Shown piece after piece: positions 62,865 to 64,000 of a stretch of 64,000 nt of DNA. This DNA comes from Aquaspirillum sp. LM1 (GTDB taxonomy: Bacteria > Pseudomonadota > Gammaproteobacteria > Burkholderiales > Aquaspirillaceae). Where the stretch lies: NCBI RefSeq assembly GCF_002002905.1, contig NZ_CP019509.1:3510001-3574000 (forward strand), given 5' to 3'. The translations under genes and the position numbers were made by a program. The notes under the pieces were generated by a model. That model did no database searches. It saw only the letters and a program-made list of their open reading frames with translations, and was not told where the DNA came from. The stretch's first letter is position 1; every line of letters starts with the position of its first letter.

Positions 62865-63350
62865 ATGTCGACGGATGCTGTTGAATCTCCCACGTATTTT
62901 GTTCACCCGCTGGCGGATGTGCAAACAAGCCAGATTGGCGCACATAGCAAGATCTGGCAGTTTTGCGTGGTGTTGGCCGGCGCGCGGATTGGCCGTAACT
63001 GCAATATCTGCTCGCATGGTTTTATTGAGAACCAGGTGGTGATCGGTGACGATGTCACAGTGAAAAACGGTGTGTATCTGTACGATGGTATTACCCTGGA
63101 AGACCAGGTGTTTATCGGCCCGAACGCCACGTTTACCAACGACAAGACCCCGCGCTCAAAGGTGTATCCCGAGGCGTTCCCGACCACGCTGGTCAAGCGT
63201 GGCGCTTCCATCGGCGGCGGCGCGGTGATTTTGCCGGGGGTGACCATTGGGGAATACGCGATGATTGGTGCCGGGGCCGTGGTGACCCGGGACGTGCCGG
63301 CCCATGCCACGGTGGTGGGCAATCCGGCTCGCCTGCACGCTCAGGGCTGA
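62865..63350 (+). CDS. Left-handed beta-helix acyltransferase (WbbJ/WlbB-like)
   Basis: This 161-residue hexapeptide-repeat acyltransferase begins [20 protein letters not shown], has many [LIV]-G-x-x-x-x units, catalytic-type His (SHGFIEN), and [20 protein letters not shown] with GNPARL near the end. Relatives N- or O-acetylate nucleotide amino-sugars for O-antigen or flagellin glycans. No amino-sugar genes are adjacent. The start follows a weak ribosome site. Confidence 0.85.
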   Translation: MSTDAVESPTYFVHPLADVQTSQIGAHSKIWQFCVVLAGARIGRNCNICSHGFIENQVVIGDDVTVKNGVYLYDGITLEDQVFIGPNATFTNDKTPRSKVYPEAFPTTLVKRGASIGGGAVILPGVTIGEYAMIGAGAVVTRDVPAHATVVGNPARLHAQG

Positions 63351-63360
63351 TGACTTCGGT

Positions 63361-64000
63361 TTATGGCCGATATGCTTCTGCGCTTAGCCCATGCCGCGCC
63401 AGCTTGTCGTACAGGGTTTTGCGCGGTGTGCGCAGCAGTTCGGCGGCCTGCGCCACCTGGCCGTGGCACTGGCGCAGGGCAGCGATGATCAGCTGTTTTT
63501 CTGCGTCATCCACCTGTTCGGCCAGAGAGGCGCTGCCCAGGGATGCGCTGGCGGGAGCCTCTGCCGCCAGCGCATCCGGCAGGCCAAGTGCCCAGCGTTC
63601 GGCCATGTTTTTCAGTTCGCGCACATTGCCTGGCCAATCGTAGCCGGCCCAGCGCGCCAGATCCGCCGGCGTCCAGTCGGCCAGCGGGCGCTGGTAGCGT
63701 ACCGCCGCGTCGTGCAGGAACGTGGCCATCAGCAGCGGAATATCCTCACGACGTTCGCGCAGCGGCGGGATGTCCAGGCTGACCACATTCAGCCGGTAAA
63801 GCAGATCGGCACGAAACTGGCCGGCGTCAGCTGCGGCTTTCAGGTTCACCTTGCTGGCCGCCACCACCCGACAATCCAGCGTAATGCTGTGATTGCTGCC
63901 CAGCCGCTCCAGCTGGCGCTCCTGCAGCACGCGCAACAGCTTCACCTGCAGATTCAGCGGCATGCTTTCAATTTCATCCAGAAACAGCGTGCCGCCGCTG
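63361..64000 (-). CDS. Sigma-54-dependent activator, NtrC/DctD-like, partial
   Basis: This is the C-terminal part of an NtrC-family enhancer-binding protein; the gene runs past the window end. Visible are the Walker B region (GGTLFLDEIESM at the edge), LQVKLLRVLQERQLERLG, the R-finger region FRADLLYRLNVVSLDIPPLR, WPGNVREL, and a Fis-type helix-turn-helix ending ELLRTPRKTLYDKLARHGL. The tail resembles DctD of C4-dicarboxylate uptake. Receiver and any partner kinase lie outside the window. Confidence 0.88.
   Translation of the reverse strand, partial: SGGTLFLDEIESMPLNLQVKLLRVLQERQLERLGSNHSITLDCRVVAASKVNLKAAADAGQFRADLLYRLNVVSLDIPPLRERREDIPLLMATFLHDAAVRYQRPLADWTPADLARWAGYDWPGNVRELKNMAERWALGLPDALAAEAPASASLGSASLAEQVDDAEKQLIIAALRQCHGQVAQAAELLRTPRKTLYDKLARHGLSAEAYRP

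Overview
The window reads as chromosomal DNA of a GC-rich betaproteobacterium. Neisseriales/Chromobacteriaceae is my best guess, inferred from gene content: a pyrB-pyrI pair, an EIIA-Man/HPr/EI operon, a waaC-waaA core-LPS pair, and a Cpx-type two-component system. Gene density is high, operons are short, and most start codons have a purine-rich ribosome site. Housekeeping genes dominate, with small accessory patches between them.

Region 1-24 kb: an inositol-monophosphatase-family gene, a Fic protein, pyrBI behind a leader peptide and terminator that look like an attenuator, a glycosyltransferase and a chemotaxis receptor. Next comes a 1404-residue KAP-type P-loop NTPase with 14 WD40 units, whose C-terminal half is visibly AT-rich. 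It is followed by a predicted metal-hydrolase-like protein, a MazG-like/sirtuin/YkgJ operon, a PuuA-like ligase, a four-copy 245-bp tandem array with inverted ends, cysG, a DUF3025 gene, a GT41 (O-GlcNAc transferase-like) gene and a YefM-YoeB module.

Region 24-44 kb: ispB, tRNA-Arg(CCT), LPS-core glycosyltransferases downstream of the EIIA-ptsH-ptsI operon, small exported proteins, an IS110 relic with hipBA, and a MITE-like insertion at the stop codon of a CpxA-like kinase. The CpxR-like regulator gene and an EF-hand gene follow. Four OmpR-family direct-repeat boxes (25.4, 32.0, 36.4 and 36.7 kb) suggest a local Cpx/Rst-type regulon that includes two paralogous Lys/Ala-rich secreted proteins. 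Then come thiC with a TPP riboswitch, a pcm-like gene, a rhodanese, ung, a sugar epimerase and a GT2 gene.

Region 44-64 kb: a non-coding stretch with five perfect DnaA boxes, then waaC-waaA, an orphan vapB, an unknown membrane protein, thiD-thiE, rubredoxin, a haem cluster (hemJ, a CYTH protein, hemL), a ZntB-like transporter, tRNA-Thr(CGT), a receiver-GGDEF protein, a GlpR-type repressor, an amino-acid racemase, parC, two acyltransferases and the C-terminal part of an NtrC-family activator cut by the window edge. Four parS-like ParB sites (37.9, 40.2, 59.1 and 62.3 kb) flank the DnaA-box cluster, so this segment probably lies close to the replication origin.

The most interesting candidates are the KAP-WD40 mosaic gene (possible defence or conflict system), the DnaA-box/parS landscape, the Cpx-type regulon, the pyrBI leader, and a YoeB toxin whose start codon seems to have been lost without harming its antitoxin.
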